Positions 1 to 7,971 of a stretch of DNA of 64,000 bases are shown here, in pieces; position 1 is the first letter of the stretch; every line of letters begins with the position of its first letter. The position numbers and the translations under genes were made by a program. The stretch comes from Sporosarcina ureilytica (GTDB lineage Bacteria; Bacillota; Bacilli; Bacillales_A; Planococcaceae). The stretch covers positions 1,612,001 to 1,676,000 of the forward strand of contig NZ_CP017560.1 in the NCBI RefSeq assembly GCF_001753205.1, given 5' to 3'. The notes below the pieces were generated by a model. It was given only the letters and a program-made list of their open reading frames with translations, made no database searches and was not told the DNA's origin.

Positions 1-1
1 A

Positions 2-1180
2 ATTTTTACTAACAATATTAACTCAGTTATGGGTAACTTCACGTTAGTTGCCATTGCAATGTTCACTTTGATGGCAAACTTATTAGCCTCTTCCAGAATC
101 GCCGAAGGATTATTCGAGTCTTTGCGTTATTTATTAGGGAGGTTACAAGGAGGTTTAGCATTTGCCGTCATTGTAGTTTCGACAATTTTAGCGGCTACCA
201 CAGGTGTCGTTGGTGCATCAATAGTAACGATGGGGGTATTGGGACTTCCTGTCTTGTTGAAGTATGGATATGATGAAAGGTTATCAACCGGAGTTATTGC
301 GGCAGGAGGAACTTTAGGTATATTAATTCCCCCAAGTATTATGTTAGTTGTAATGGGAGCCCAAGCACAAGTTTCTGTTGGAGACTTATTCAAGGCAGCC
401 TTGGTGCCAGGATTGATATTAGCCTTCAGTTATTGTGTGTATGTGCTTGTTCTTTGTTGGAAGAATCCCGAAATGGGACCGGCTATGACAGAAGAAGAAT
501 TAGCCGCTATGCCATTGAAAAAAAGAATTACTGGTAGTTTGGTAAACCTTATTCCTCCATTAATATTAATCGTTGCCGTACTCGGAACGATTTATACAGG
601 GGTAGCGACTCCAACTGAAGCAGCTGGAGTCGGGGCATTCGTAGCTTTACTGATGACAATTGCGTATCGGAAGTTCAGTTTTAAAATGTTAAGTGACTCT
701 GTTTATGAAACTGCTAAAACGACTGCAATGGTTTTAATAATAATGGTAGGAGCAACTGCATTTGCTTCCATTTTCATGGCATTAAACGGAGATAAGTTAT
801 TTCAAAATATCGTAAACTCCTTTGGTTTTGGAAAATGGGGTGTTTACATTGTCATGATGATTTTTATTTTCGTATTAGGAATGTTTTTGGATTGGGTAGC
901 CATTGTGATGATTACTTTCCCAATCTTTCTACCATTATTAGAAAGCTATGACTTCAATATGGTTTGGATTGTAATAGTAATATCAGTGATGCTACAATCT
1001 TCTTTTTTAACACCACCTTTTGGTCATGCATTGTTTTATATTAAAGGAGTGGTAGGAGATTCAATTTCATTAGGTGTAATATACCGAGGAATTGTACCTT
1101 TTGTAGCTATTATTTTATTAGTCTTGGTTATAATAACGGTTTTCCCAGGTCTAGTATTGTGGTTCCCAAGTGTTTTTTAA
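2..1180 (+). CDS. TRAP transporter large permease (DctM type), 5' end outside window
   Basis: Large membrane subunit of a tripartite ATP-independent periplasmic transporter, which imports organic acids with a sodium or proton gradient. The frame is open from base 2, so the gene starts upstream of the window; compared with the usual length of about 425 residues, roughly 40 or more N-terminal residues are missing. Visible family signatures are the SRIAEGLF segment followed by a Gly-rich membrane helix, the GTLGILIPPSIMLV loop, and a second-half repeat with ATPTEAAGVGAF. About ten hydrophobic segments cover the rest. The binding protein and small permease (DctP, DctQ) are expected upstream. The gene heads a run of same-strand catabolic genes, suggesting that it imports their substrate; the substrate cannot be read from the sequence. 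Confidence 0.9.
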   Translation: MFTNNINSVMGNFTLVAIAMFTLMANLLASSRIAEGLFESLRYLLGRLQGGLAFAVIVVSTILAATTGVVGASIVTMGVLGLPVLLKYGYDERLSTGVIAAGGTLGILIPPSIMLVVMGAQAQVSVGDLFKAALVPGLILAFSYCVYVLVLCWKNPEMGPAMTEEELAAMPLKKRITGSLVNLIPPLILIVAVLGTIYTGVATPTEAAGVGAFVALLMTIAYRKFSFKMLSDSVYETAKTTAMVLIIMVGATAFASIFMALNGDKLFQNIVNSFGFGKWGVYIVMMIFIFVLGMFLDWVAIVMITFPIFLPLLESYDFNMVWIVIVISVMLQSSFLTPPFGHALFYIKGVVGDSISLGVIYRGIVPFVAIILLVLVIITVFPGLVLWFPSVF

Positions 1181-1223
1181 GTAGCAAAAATACCGTACAA
1201 TCATTGGAAAGGGGATTATTACA

Positions 1224-2303
1224 TTGAGTTTATTGTTTACACCATATGAAATACGGGGCACTGTACTGAAAAACAGAGTGGTGATGTCGCCAATGTGTAT
1301 GAATGCTAGTTTTGGTGCAGATGGATACACTTCTAATTGGCATCAAGTGCATTATGCGAGTAGAGCGATGGGGGGAGTTGGTTTGGTTATGATCGAGTCA
1401 ACGGCTGTAAACCCGAATGGAAGAATTAAAATGCATGATATAGGTATATGGGATGATAAATTTGTGCCAGGTTTACGGACAATTGTAGATGCCGTGCATG
1501 ATAGTGATTCTAAAATTGCGGTTCAACTTGCACATGCAGGAAGAAAAGCTCTTGTTGATGGAAGTATCATTGGTCCCTCACCACTTCCGTTTCAAGATGA
1601 TATGAAAATGCCAATTGAAATGACAGTAGAGATGATAAAAGATACGATTGAGGAATTTAAGCAAGCTACCATTAGGTCAAAGGAAGCGGGGTTTGATGTA
1701 ATAGAACTACATGGTGCGCATGGATATTTAATTAATCAATTTTTATCGCCTTTGTCTAACAAGAGAACAGATGAATACGGGGGAAGTCGAGAAAATCGAT
1801 TCCGGTTTTTAAAGGAAATTATTAAAGAAGTACGTTCCGTTTGGGATCAAGGGCTATTCGTTCGAATCTCTGCAGATGAATACCATCCTGAAGGAAATAC
1901 AATGGATGACTTTGTATATTTCTCAGAACAAATGAAAACGTTGGGTGTAGATTTGATTGATTGTAGCTCAGGAGCAGTAGTTCCAGCAAAAATTGACGTT
2001 TTTCCTGGTTACCAAGTTCCATTAGCTGAAAAGATTAAAAAGTATGCAGATGTGCCTACCGGTGCTGTTGGATTGATTACGGATGCCTTACAAGCGGAAG
2101 AGATTGTAAAAAATAATAGAGCTGATTTAGTTTTCTTGGCAAGAGAATTTCTGCGCGATCCTTATTGGCCACTTCGAGCTGCCGCAAAGCTTGGTATTTC
2201 ATTAGAACCCCCTGCTCAATATAGAAGGGCATGGAATGAAATTTTGCCTAATAATTATGGATCTGTTAATGAAAGATGGTACCCAGGTAAAGAACCAGTA
2301 TAA
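1224..2303 (+). CDS. NADH:flavin oxidoreductase, old yellow enzyme family (YqjM/NamA-like)
   Basis: FMN-dependent ene-reductase of the old yellow enzyme family, 359 residues, a TIM barrel that reduces activated C=C bonds with NAD(P)H. The start is TTG at 1224, behind GGAAAGGGG. Signatures include [10 protein letters not shown] near residue 20 (the Cys is typical of the YqjM class), QLAHAGRKA near 95-103, the active-site [16 protein letters not shown] (His-x2-His pair that binds substrate carbonyls) followed by [10 protein letters not shown], and the C-terminal phosphate-binding LAREFLRDP. It follows the TRAP permease by 43 bp and probably shares its transcript. The context suggests reduction of an unsaturated or aromatic-derived substrate, but the true substrate is unknown. 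Confidence 0.9.
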   Translation: MSLLFTPYEIRGTVLKNRVVMSPMCMNASFGADGYTSNWHQVHYASRAMGGVGLVMIESTAVNPNGRIKMHDIGIWDDKFVPGLRTIVDAVHDSDSKIAVQLAHAGRKALVDGSIIGPSPLPFQDDMKMPIEMTVEMIKDTIEEFKQATIRSKEAGFDVIELHGAHGYLINQFLSPLSNKRTDEYGGSRENRFRFLKEIIKEVRSVWDQGLFVRISADEYHPEGNTMDDFVYFSEQMKTLGVDLIDCSSGAVVPAKIDVFPGYQVPLAEKIKKYADVPTGAVGLITDALQAEEIVKNNRADLVFLAREFLRDPYWPLRAAAKLGISLEPPAQYRRAWNEILPNNYGSVNERWYPGKEPV

Positions 2304-2313
2304 ACTTTTGTTA

Positions 2314-2342
2314 TTGCATGCAACATTATTATTAGTTGTATG
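2314..2342. promoter_or_regulatory. Palindromic operator candidate TTGCATGCAA plus half-site
   Basis: A perfect 10-bp palindrome (TTGCATGCAA, 2314-2323) is followed 11 bases later by GTTGTATG, which can also pair with CATGCAAC to form an 8-bp stem. No T-run follows, so it is not a simple terminator. It lies in the gap before the carboxymuconolactone-decarboxylase-like gene and near a broken GntR/FCD regulator gene, so it could have been that regulator's operator. This is an inference from position and symmetry only. Confidence 0.3.
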
Positions 2343-2428
2343 AATGAAAAAATAATTCAATATATTGGCTTGTCCAGACTAGTATGAAACACCTTGCAAT
2401 TAAGTTTTTAAGTGGAAGGAGTTTGTAA

Positions 2429-2884
2429 ATGACTAGATTACCATATGTGGATCATGATGCCCCTACACCCCTTCAAAAAATTGTATCGGAAACACCAGAG
2501 ATTTTATCCGCCTATTTACAAATGGAAAAAGCGTTGGGGAATGTGCTTAAACCAAATATTTTGGAGTTGACACGATTGCGGGTAGCCGCAAACAATGATT
2601 GTAAATTTTGTAAAAGTATTGAATTAAATAAATTGGATGCAAACAAAAGAAATGTTGCACTTCGAAAGGAACAGTCAATTGATTTGACACTAAAAGAAGA
2701 AGCAGCTCTTCAATTAGTTGATGAAGTAATGGCCTATCATGGAATTTTAACAGATCAATTATTTTCAAAAGTGAAAGAACATTTTTCTGCTAAGGAGATT
2801 ATTGCTTTATTATTTCAAATTGGGCAAAAGAATAGTGGTGGATGGTTTAATATCGCGATGGATGTTGCTGAACAAAATAATTGA
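2429..2884 (+). CDS. Carboxymuconolactone decarboxylase-like (AhpD fold) protein
   Basis: Protein of 151 residues in the carboxymuconolactone decarboxylase/AhpD superfamily, a small all-helical fold used for decarboxylation or peroxide-linked thiol chemistry. The family core is visible as ELTRLRVAANNDCKFCKSIE, with the redox-type Cys-x2-Cys motif near residues 50-53. Residue order after the motif (helix, EEAALQLVDEVMA, then a GGWFNIAMD end) is normal for the family. ATG at 2429 follows GGAAGGAG. It lies 125 bp after the ene-reductase and 18 bp before the EthD gene, so it belongs to the same catabolic run. Its exact reaction is not determinable here. Confidence 0.82.
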   Translation: MTRLPYVDHDAPTPLQKIVSETPEILSAYLQMEKALGNVLKPNILELTRLRVAANNDCKFCKSIELNKLDANKRNVALRKEQSIDLTLKEEAALQLVDEVMAYHGILTDQLFSKVKEHFSAKEIIALLFQIGQKNSGGWFNIAMDVAEQNN

Positions 2885-2902
2885 ATCTTGGAGGGAATTA
2901 AA

Positions 2903-3589
2903 ATGATTACAAGAATGGGGATTTTAGAAAAAAGCAATAGTATGACTGAAGAGGAATTTAACGATTATTGGCTAAATATTCATGGGCCATTAGTGAGAGA
3001 TTTTGATTGTCTACGTAAGTATCATCAAAATCATATTGTTGATAGGGAGCAACGTGGAATTAGTTACCCGCGATCTTCCCAAGTTGTAGATGGGTTTTCG
3101 GAACTGTGGTTTGATGATGTCAAGGCAATGGAAAATTGTTTTAATGCGGATGCATTACATGTACTAAAAGAAGATGAAAGTAAATTTCTACAAAACGTAC
3201 CAATCATCGTAGCAAGACAAAATATCGTCGTCCCACCTCCTGAAGATGATGAAAAGTATGTTAAAAGAATGACATTACTAAAACGTCGTTTTGATATAGA
3301 TGTCGAAGAATTTCAACACCAATGGGAGAATGTTCATGGAGAATTAGTGAAGACAATGCCTGGGATTAAGGGATACATTCAAAATGTAATAATTGACCGA
3401 GAACTAAGAGGAAAAAAAGCGAACTATGAAGATATCCCAATTGATGGCATCGTGGAATTTTGGTTTGATAGTAAGGGATGTATAGAAAAAGCATTTCACT
3501 CACCAGAAGGTAGGAAAACAATGGAGCATTCGGAATCCTTTTTGGAAGAAATTACAACATTTTTAGTGAAAACCCATAAGATAAAATAA
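2903..3589 (+). CDS. Tandem EthD-domain protein
   Basis: Protein of 228 residues made of two EthD-type dimeric alpha-beta barrel domains in tandem. Each half repeats the same pattern: MGILEKSNSMTEEEFNDYW..HGPLV near residue 5 and MTLLKRRFDIDVEEFQHQW..HGELV near residue 125, each followed by a Y-x-Q-N/H-x-x-D-R-E-x-R-G-type strand and an F-x-E-(L/F)-W-F-D strand. A TTG 15 bp upstream is also in frame, but GGAGGG sits 7 bp before the ATG at 2903, so that ATG is chosen. EthD proteins occur in ring-cleavage and ether-degradation clusters, often as small isomerases or decarboxylases. Its role here is inferred only from the neighbours. Confidence 0.8.
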   Translation: MITRMGILEKSNSMTEEEFNDYWLNIHGPLVRDFDCLRKYHQNHIVDREQRGISYPRSSQVVDGFSELWFDDVKAMENCFNADALHVLKEDESKFLQNVPIIVARQNIVVPPPEDDEKYVKRMTLLKRRFDIDVEEFQHQWENVHGELVKTMPGIKGYIQNVIIDRELRGKKANYEDIPIDGIVEFWFDSKGCIEKAFHSPEGRKTMEHSESFLEEITTFLVKTHKIK

Positions 3590-3708
3590 CGTTAAAAGAG
3601 TAAAATAGAATATTACAAATAAACTTCAGGAAGTTATTGGTCAATAGCCTGATGAATTTCCCTATATATAGTATGGGAATAAGATAGGTATAGGCGGTGC
3701 AAAATGAT

Positions 3709-4129
3709 ATGCATTATCAAACGAAAAAAATGAACTATGCAATATTAAAAAAAGAAATTTATGAGAGTGATTATGAATTGGGAGAAAGATTAGCCATTAG
3801 CCACTTGGCAAGGCGATTTAACAGCAGTGAAACACATTCAAAAGATTATAAATGAAAGTAAAGAAGCTTTTCAACAACAGGAATATGAAACGTTCGAGAA
3901 ACTAAATATTGATTTCCACATTGGGATTTATAACAAATGTAATAATAAATTATTAATAAACACAATCGAAGATCTTTGGAGCAATTCTAACCACTATCCT
4001 TCTGTATATAAAAGCAATGATGAACACATTCAACAATCCATCTCAGAACATGATGAGATTTGTGAAGCTTTACTAAAAAAAGATAGTTTGCTAGCAGAAA
4101 GTTTGATCTTTAAACATAAGGAAAGCTGA
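3709..4129 (+). pseudogene. GntR-family (FCD) transcriptional regulator, internally deleted and frameshifted
   Basis: The first frame from ATG 3709 encodes a winged-helix start (YELGERLAISHLARRFNSSE, the usual ERL-x4-LA-x-x-F pattern of GntR factors) and then runs out of frame near 3820. From about 3825 another frame encodes the second half of an FCD ligand-binding domain (FEKLNIDFHIGIYNKCNNKL, then SEHDEICEALLKKD), which holds the D-x3-H and H metal-ligand positions. About 70-90 residues, covering the wing and the first FCD helices, are missing between the two parts. The gene is therefore dead. Its position suggests that it once controlled the surrounding catabolic cluster. Confidence 0.8.
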
Positions 4130-4135
4130 TATTCA

Positions 4136-4497
4136 ATGAAATTAGTATCTTATTTAAAAAAGGACCATATAAGCGTGGGGATCGTTGAAGAAGATACCAT
4201 AATAGATTTAAATGATACGTTTCCTGATATGTTATCTATTATTAATGCTGGAGCCGATGGAGAGGCAGAGCTGAAAAGAGCATTAGCCAACGGCTCTAAT
4301 AAAGTACCACTTAACAGTTGTGAATTACTGCTGGGGATGTAATTCTCACGGGGAAGCCTTAAGGTGTTGGCTTTAAACGTGAACCTCCTATACTATTGAA
4401 CGCTGGAGATGAGGTTGAAGTTATCATAAGTGAAATAGGCAGAAAAAAACAAAGTAGTGTAATAACAAGATGGATAGAGATCGCTGAAATTGACTGA
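4136..4497 (+). pseudogene. Fumarylacetoacetate hydrolase family gene, internal deletion
   Basis: ATG 4136 opens a frame with a typical FAH-family N-terminal domain (MKLVSYLKKDHISVGIVEED, then DLNDTFPDMLSIINAG) that stops at 4342. From about 4385 a shifted frame gives the C-terminal family signature ILLNAGDEVEVIISEIG and ends at TGA 4497. The whole metal-binding catalytic core, roughly 180 residues in a normal 280-300 residue protein, is absent. The remnant starts 6 bp after the GntR remnant and is in the same state of decay. Family members hydrolyse C-C bonds of acylpyruvates after ring cleavage, which fits the neighbouring genes. Confidence 0.8.
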
Positions 4498-4534
4498 ATG
4501 TTCCTAGAACAATGCTGATACATGAGGTGAACTT

Positions 4535-5314
4535 ATGTTAAATGAAAAAAAGGATGATATTCGTATCGGTCTAACAAAATGAACGAGTTAACGCTAAAAG
4601 AATCTCAAGAAAATCAATTTATAACATGGAATACGGCTGTAGATGAAGAGGAGATTTGGATGGGAATGATTAAAGTGAAGCCTAATACCAAATCACTTTC
4701 ACAACATATAAGGGTTCAGAAACTGTTCATTATGTGTTAGAAGGAAAGGCTAAAGTCGTTCATGGAAATATGCAGGAAAGCGTAGAACCTGACAAGGGAG
4801 ACTTTATTTATATCCCTCCCTTTTTTATATTTAGTTTTGAAAACAATAATCAGTCTGAGAATCTAGTATTTGTTACGTTTATGGCTTCTTCCTTTCAAAT
4901 AAAATATGAAGATAGTAACCCGATTGAAGAAGCAGGTAATAATCAAGCGAAAGTTGTAAGGGCTACAGAGTTAGATGAATCAACTAATCAAACAAAGAAT
5001 ATGCCGCGAAGAATTGGTATTCAATCAAATAAAATATGGATGAATGTGTTACCGGTGAAGTTGGAATGGACTCAGGGGCACATCATCATGGAGAAGCTGA
5101 AACAGGTGGTTTTATTATAAGCGGTACAACTCGTATATTGCATGGTGAAAGTTATTCAGACTTTACAGAACTAAAAATAGATGACTTTGTACATGTTCCG
5201 CCCTTCATCCCTCATATCGAACGCAATATGAGTAAAACGGAGATCGTAGAGTTTTTAACAGCTCGAAATCCTGGGAACATTGTTGTTAATATAAAAAATC
5301 CAGAACAAATATAA
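4535..5314 (+). pseudogene. Double-cupin protein gene with multiple frameshifts
   Basis: A two-cupin protein can be assembled only by changing frame. Pieces: 4578-4740 (MNELTLKESQENQF...), then a shift near 4705-4715 into KGSETVHYVLEGKA and GDFIYIPPFFIFSF (first cupin), then a second shift near 5040-5050 into TGEVGMDSGAHHHGEAETGG and HGESYSDFTELKIDDFVHVP (second cupin, with the metal-binding H-x-H-type cluster AHHHGEAE). A short in-frame leader from ATG 4535 ends at 4582. At least two indels are needed, so the gene is not functional. Cupins of this layout include ring-cleavage dioxygenases, but identity is not certain. Confidence 0.78.
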
Positions 5315-5389
5315 ATATATAGTAAAATGAAAGGATTTATTTGAGTGAGAATGGTAACGGTTTCAAGAGAAGTTAGGGAGGGATAGAAG

Positions 5390-5861
5390 ATGGCATTTCC
5401 TAAAAAAAGTAATACGTGAGGTAGGACCACGAGAAGGAATTCAAATTGAAAAGACACCGGTTTCTACGGAAGATAAGATTAAATTAATCGATATGTTATC
5501 TGAATGTAATTTACCAGTCATCGAGGTAACTTCATTTATTAGTCATAAATGGGTCCCTCAAATGGCTGATGCCGAGTTAATTGCAGAAGGATTTAAGAGA
5601 GAACCAGGTATTGAGTATCAATGTGTTTATTTAAATTCGAAAGGCATTGAAAGAGCCCAGGCGACAGGGAAATTTGATGTAGAGGGTGTTCTTAGTGTCA
5701 TAGCGAGTGAAAAGTTCTCAATTAAGAACACGAACAGAACGATTGAAGAAAATTTAAAGAAAAGAGAGAACCAAAATGGACGTCTCGTTAGAAGACGACA
5801 TAAAAACGCATTTAAGCAATACTTACTTATTCATAAGTGTTTTACGATAGGAGGAAACTTA
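5390..5861 (+). pseudogene. HMG-CoA lyase-like gene, frameshifted and 3'-truncated
   Basis: From ATG 5390 (behind GGGAGGG) the first codons MAFPKK run into a seven-A tract; removing one A gives VIREVGPREGIQIEKTPVST, the normal start of an HMG-CoA-lyase-like aldol-cleaving enzyme. The remaining frame shows IEVTSFISHKWVPQMADAEL and ends with ASEKFSIKNTNRTIEENL, about residue 125 of a usual 290-300. After about 5765 the family similarity stops and unrelated sequence runs in the same frame into the next gene. Two lesions, a 1-bp insertion and loss of the C-terminal half, mark it as dead. Confidence 0.8.
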
Positions 5862-6608
5862 TTGAAGCGACTAGAAAATAAAGTGGCCTTAATTACCGGT
5901 GCAGGGAGTGGTTTAGGAAAAGCTGAGGCACTCTTATTTGCGGAACATGGGGCAAACGTCATTATAACGGATATAAATAGTGAAACTCTATATGCTACTG
6001 AAAATAAAATGAATGATTTGGGGTACGAAGCATTAGCTATGAAACATGATGTTTCTTCGGAGGAAGAATGGCAACAAGTAATGAAAGCAATCGATAAAAA
6101 ATTTGGTGAAGTAGATATTCTTATAAATAATGCTGGAATAATTAATAGACAAGGGTTAGAAGTAATTACCTTGGAGGACTTTAACTTCATGCATACTATT
6201 AATACGCAAGGTACTTTTCTTGGCATGAAAAGTGTTACTCCAATAATGAAGAAGTCTGGTGGTGGATCGATTATCAACATTTCATCTATTTTTGGATTGG
6301 TTGGAAGTGAGGGGGCTTTTGCTTATCATGCTACAAAAGGCGCAGTGAAGTTAATGAGTAAAGCAGCAGCAATTGATTTAAGTAAGAGTTTCATAAGAGT
6401 TAACTCTATCCATCCAGGTGTGATAGAAACACCAATGTCCAATAGTATTGCTACGAAAGAAGGTCACCCTATGAAAAACAAAATACCATGGCCGGAAATA
6501 GGAAAACCGGAAGATGTAGCTTACGGGGCTTTATATTTAGCCTCAGATGAATCAAAATACGTAACTGGTAGCGAGTTGGTAATTGACGGGGGATATACAG
6601 CCCAATAA
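5862..6608 (+). CDS. Short-chain dehydrogenase/reductase
   Basis: Classical SDR of 248 residues that oxidises or reduces a secondary alcohol/ketone with NAD(P). TTG at 5862 is chosen because AGGAGG lies 7 bp upstream and the protein then begins directly with the fold (LENKVALITGAGSGLGKA). The longer in-frame extension upstream is the remnant of another gene. Motifs: TGAGSGLG cofactor loop near residue 11-18, NNAG near 87-90, catalytic Ser in NISSIFG, and Y-x3-K in AYHATKGAVK. The acidic residue at the end of strand 2 (ITDIN) suggests NAD preference. It is the last intact gene of the decayed catabolic cluster. Confidence 0.9.
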   Translation: MKRLENKVALITGAGSGLGKAEALLFAEHGANVIITDINSETLYATENKMNDLGYEALAMKHDVSSEEEWQQVMKAIDKKFGEVDILINNAGIINRQGLEVITLEDFNFMHTINTQGTFLGMKSVTPIMKKSGGGSIINISSIFGLVGSEGAFAYHATKGAVKLMSKAAAIDLSKSFIRVNSIHPGVIETPMSNSIATKEGHPMKNKIPWPEIGKPEDVAYGALYLASDESKYVTGSELVIDGGYTAQ

Positions 6609-6776
6609 ATCAGTTTCTATTTGTGTTTATTTACTATATAAAAGAGACCCAAATTACAATATTTAGTTAGTCACTTAGATAAAATTCAGTGTATTTATTA
6701 AAGTGCACGTTTTTCCCCCACCCTTGAAAGTTGGTTTTGACCTTGACTTTGGTATGAGGATATTAAGCCGATTTTG

Positions 6777-6980
6777 CTATTTTTTATTCAAAAAAACAGC
6801 TTGCTGTTGATAGTTTATAATCATTCTCGGCAGATTGTTGAGCATCTGACAAATATGTTTTATGGTCTCTCTAGGATAACTTGAAATTGCTTTTCCTTTG
6901 GGGATGTAGTGTCTAAGAAGGCCAAAATGTCATTTGTTAGAACTTCTTTCATAAGAGTCATAAGGTCTTGCGAAATAGAC
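6777..6980 (-). pseudogene. IS30-family transposase C-terminal remnant
   Basis: Reading the minus strand from 6980 gives ARPYDSYERSSNK, a TGA stop, then HFGLLRHYIPKGKAISSYPR and MLNNLPRM. This is the distinctive C-terminal end of IS30-family DDE transposases (Y-x-S-x-E-R-x-x-N, GLLR-x-[FY]-x-PKG, LNN-x-PRK). The in-frame stop and the missing N-terminal three quarters show a remnant. It abuts the methylase remnant near 6985, a junction between two foreign fragments. Confidence 0.75.
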
Positions 6981-6993
6981 ATCTACTCAGCTA

Positions 6994-7358
6994 CCAAATA
7001 ATTATTTCGATATTATTACAAATCCACCACTTGGATTGGAGATATCTACATTAGAAATATTAAATCAATATTCTTTAGGTAATAAAAGTTCAAGAAGAAG
7101 TATATTGTTTTTGAAAGAAATATTGAAATTATAAAGTCGCGTGGAATAATTGCTATGGTGATTGATGACAGTGTTTTAAATTCTCCTCACCATGCTGATG
7201 TAGGGGGGGGTAGGAAAGTTCACACATTTAAAACAGTTTACAGCCTTCTTGATACAACGTTTATGCCATATGCATCTGTTAAAACATCTATTATTGTCTT
7301 AGGGAAAAAGCATTATACCGCCGAACATGAACTGAACCATTATTTACGGACAGTTTAA
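6994..7358 (+). pseudogene. N6-adenine DNA methylase fragment (type I HsdM-like)
   Basis: Near 7006 the plus strand encodes FDIITNPPLGLEIST, a variant of the NPP[YF] catalytic motif IV of N6-adenine methylases. After a frameshift close to 7120 the frame continues as IEIIKSRGIIAMVIDDSVL and later LLDTTFMPYASVKTSIIVLG, which matches the region after motif IV in HsdM-like enzymes (G-x-x-x-x-V-[IL]-P/D-D-G-x-L ... F-x-P-Y-x-x-V-K-T). Both ends are lost. A run of seven G's near 7203 is part of the altered region. It is probably a relic of a restriction-modification locus. Confidence 0.68.
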
Positions 7359-7378
7359 TAAAAAGGACTTTTACAATC

Positions 7379-7880
7379 TAGGCTGCAATTAGGTGACTTC
7401 GGTATTGTGCCGGAGTCATTTTTTTAAAATCCCATTGTTTGCGCGTTGTATTATAATGCTCTATGTATTCGTCTATCATTTCCTTTAATTCACGTAAATT
7501 ACATGCTTCTTCATCTTTAAAATGCCCAAAGAAAGACTCCATTGGAGCGTGTTATCCAAACAGTTTCCTCGGCGTGACATCGACTGAAATAAGCCTTTTT
7601 TCTTAACGCGTTCTTGATATTCTGGATGTGTGTACTGGACACCTTGATCGGAATGGATCATTGCCTCTGGCTGAATATTTCCGTCCAATGCCTCTTCTAA
7701 TTTATCTAATGTGAGATACACCAATCCCATTTTCAAGCTAGTCGATAGTTCATCAGCGACGATTTCCCTGGTTACTACATCTTTGGTACAAGATAAATAA
7801 GCTGTTTGCCCATTACGGTAAGGTAAATTAGTAATATCAGTTAAATACTTTTCCTGGCTCGTCTTGATTGAATGCCCGAT
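7379..7880 (-). pseudogene. IS3-family transposase (OrfB) remnant
   Basis: On the minus strand, from about 7880, the frame reads FNQDEPGKVFNTDITNLPYR, then IHSDQGVQYTHPEYQERVKK and RRGNCLDN, all typical of the IS3/IS150 rve integrase domain (the DDE motif: D in TDIT, D in HSDQG). A frameshift near 7550 separates it from the family's C-terminal end (KQWDFKKMTPAQYRSHL, stop near 7379). The N-terminal half and OrfA are missing, so the element cannot move by itself. It lies just upstream of the rearranged symporter gene. Confidence 0.85.
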
Positions 7881-7971
7881 TTAGTGGGATAGGGGGTGAG
7901 AGGGAGCATTTATTAATATATTTAACCCAGGATTGTAAACGTCTACATATTGTTGGAAAGGAGAGACATAA

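Noticed and set aside
5493..6608. A single 371-residue lyase-dehydrogenase fusion
   Set aside because: The first part is a truncated, frameshifted HMG-CoA-lyase remnant; an AGGAGG and TTG start for the SDR sit exactly where the SDR fold begins, so the joint frame is accidental.
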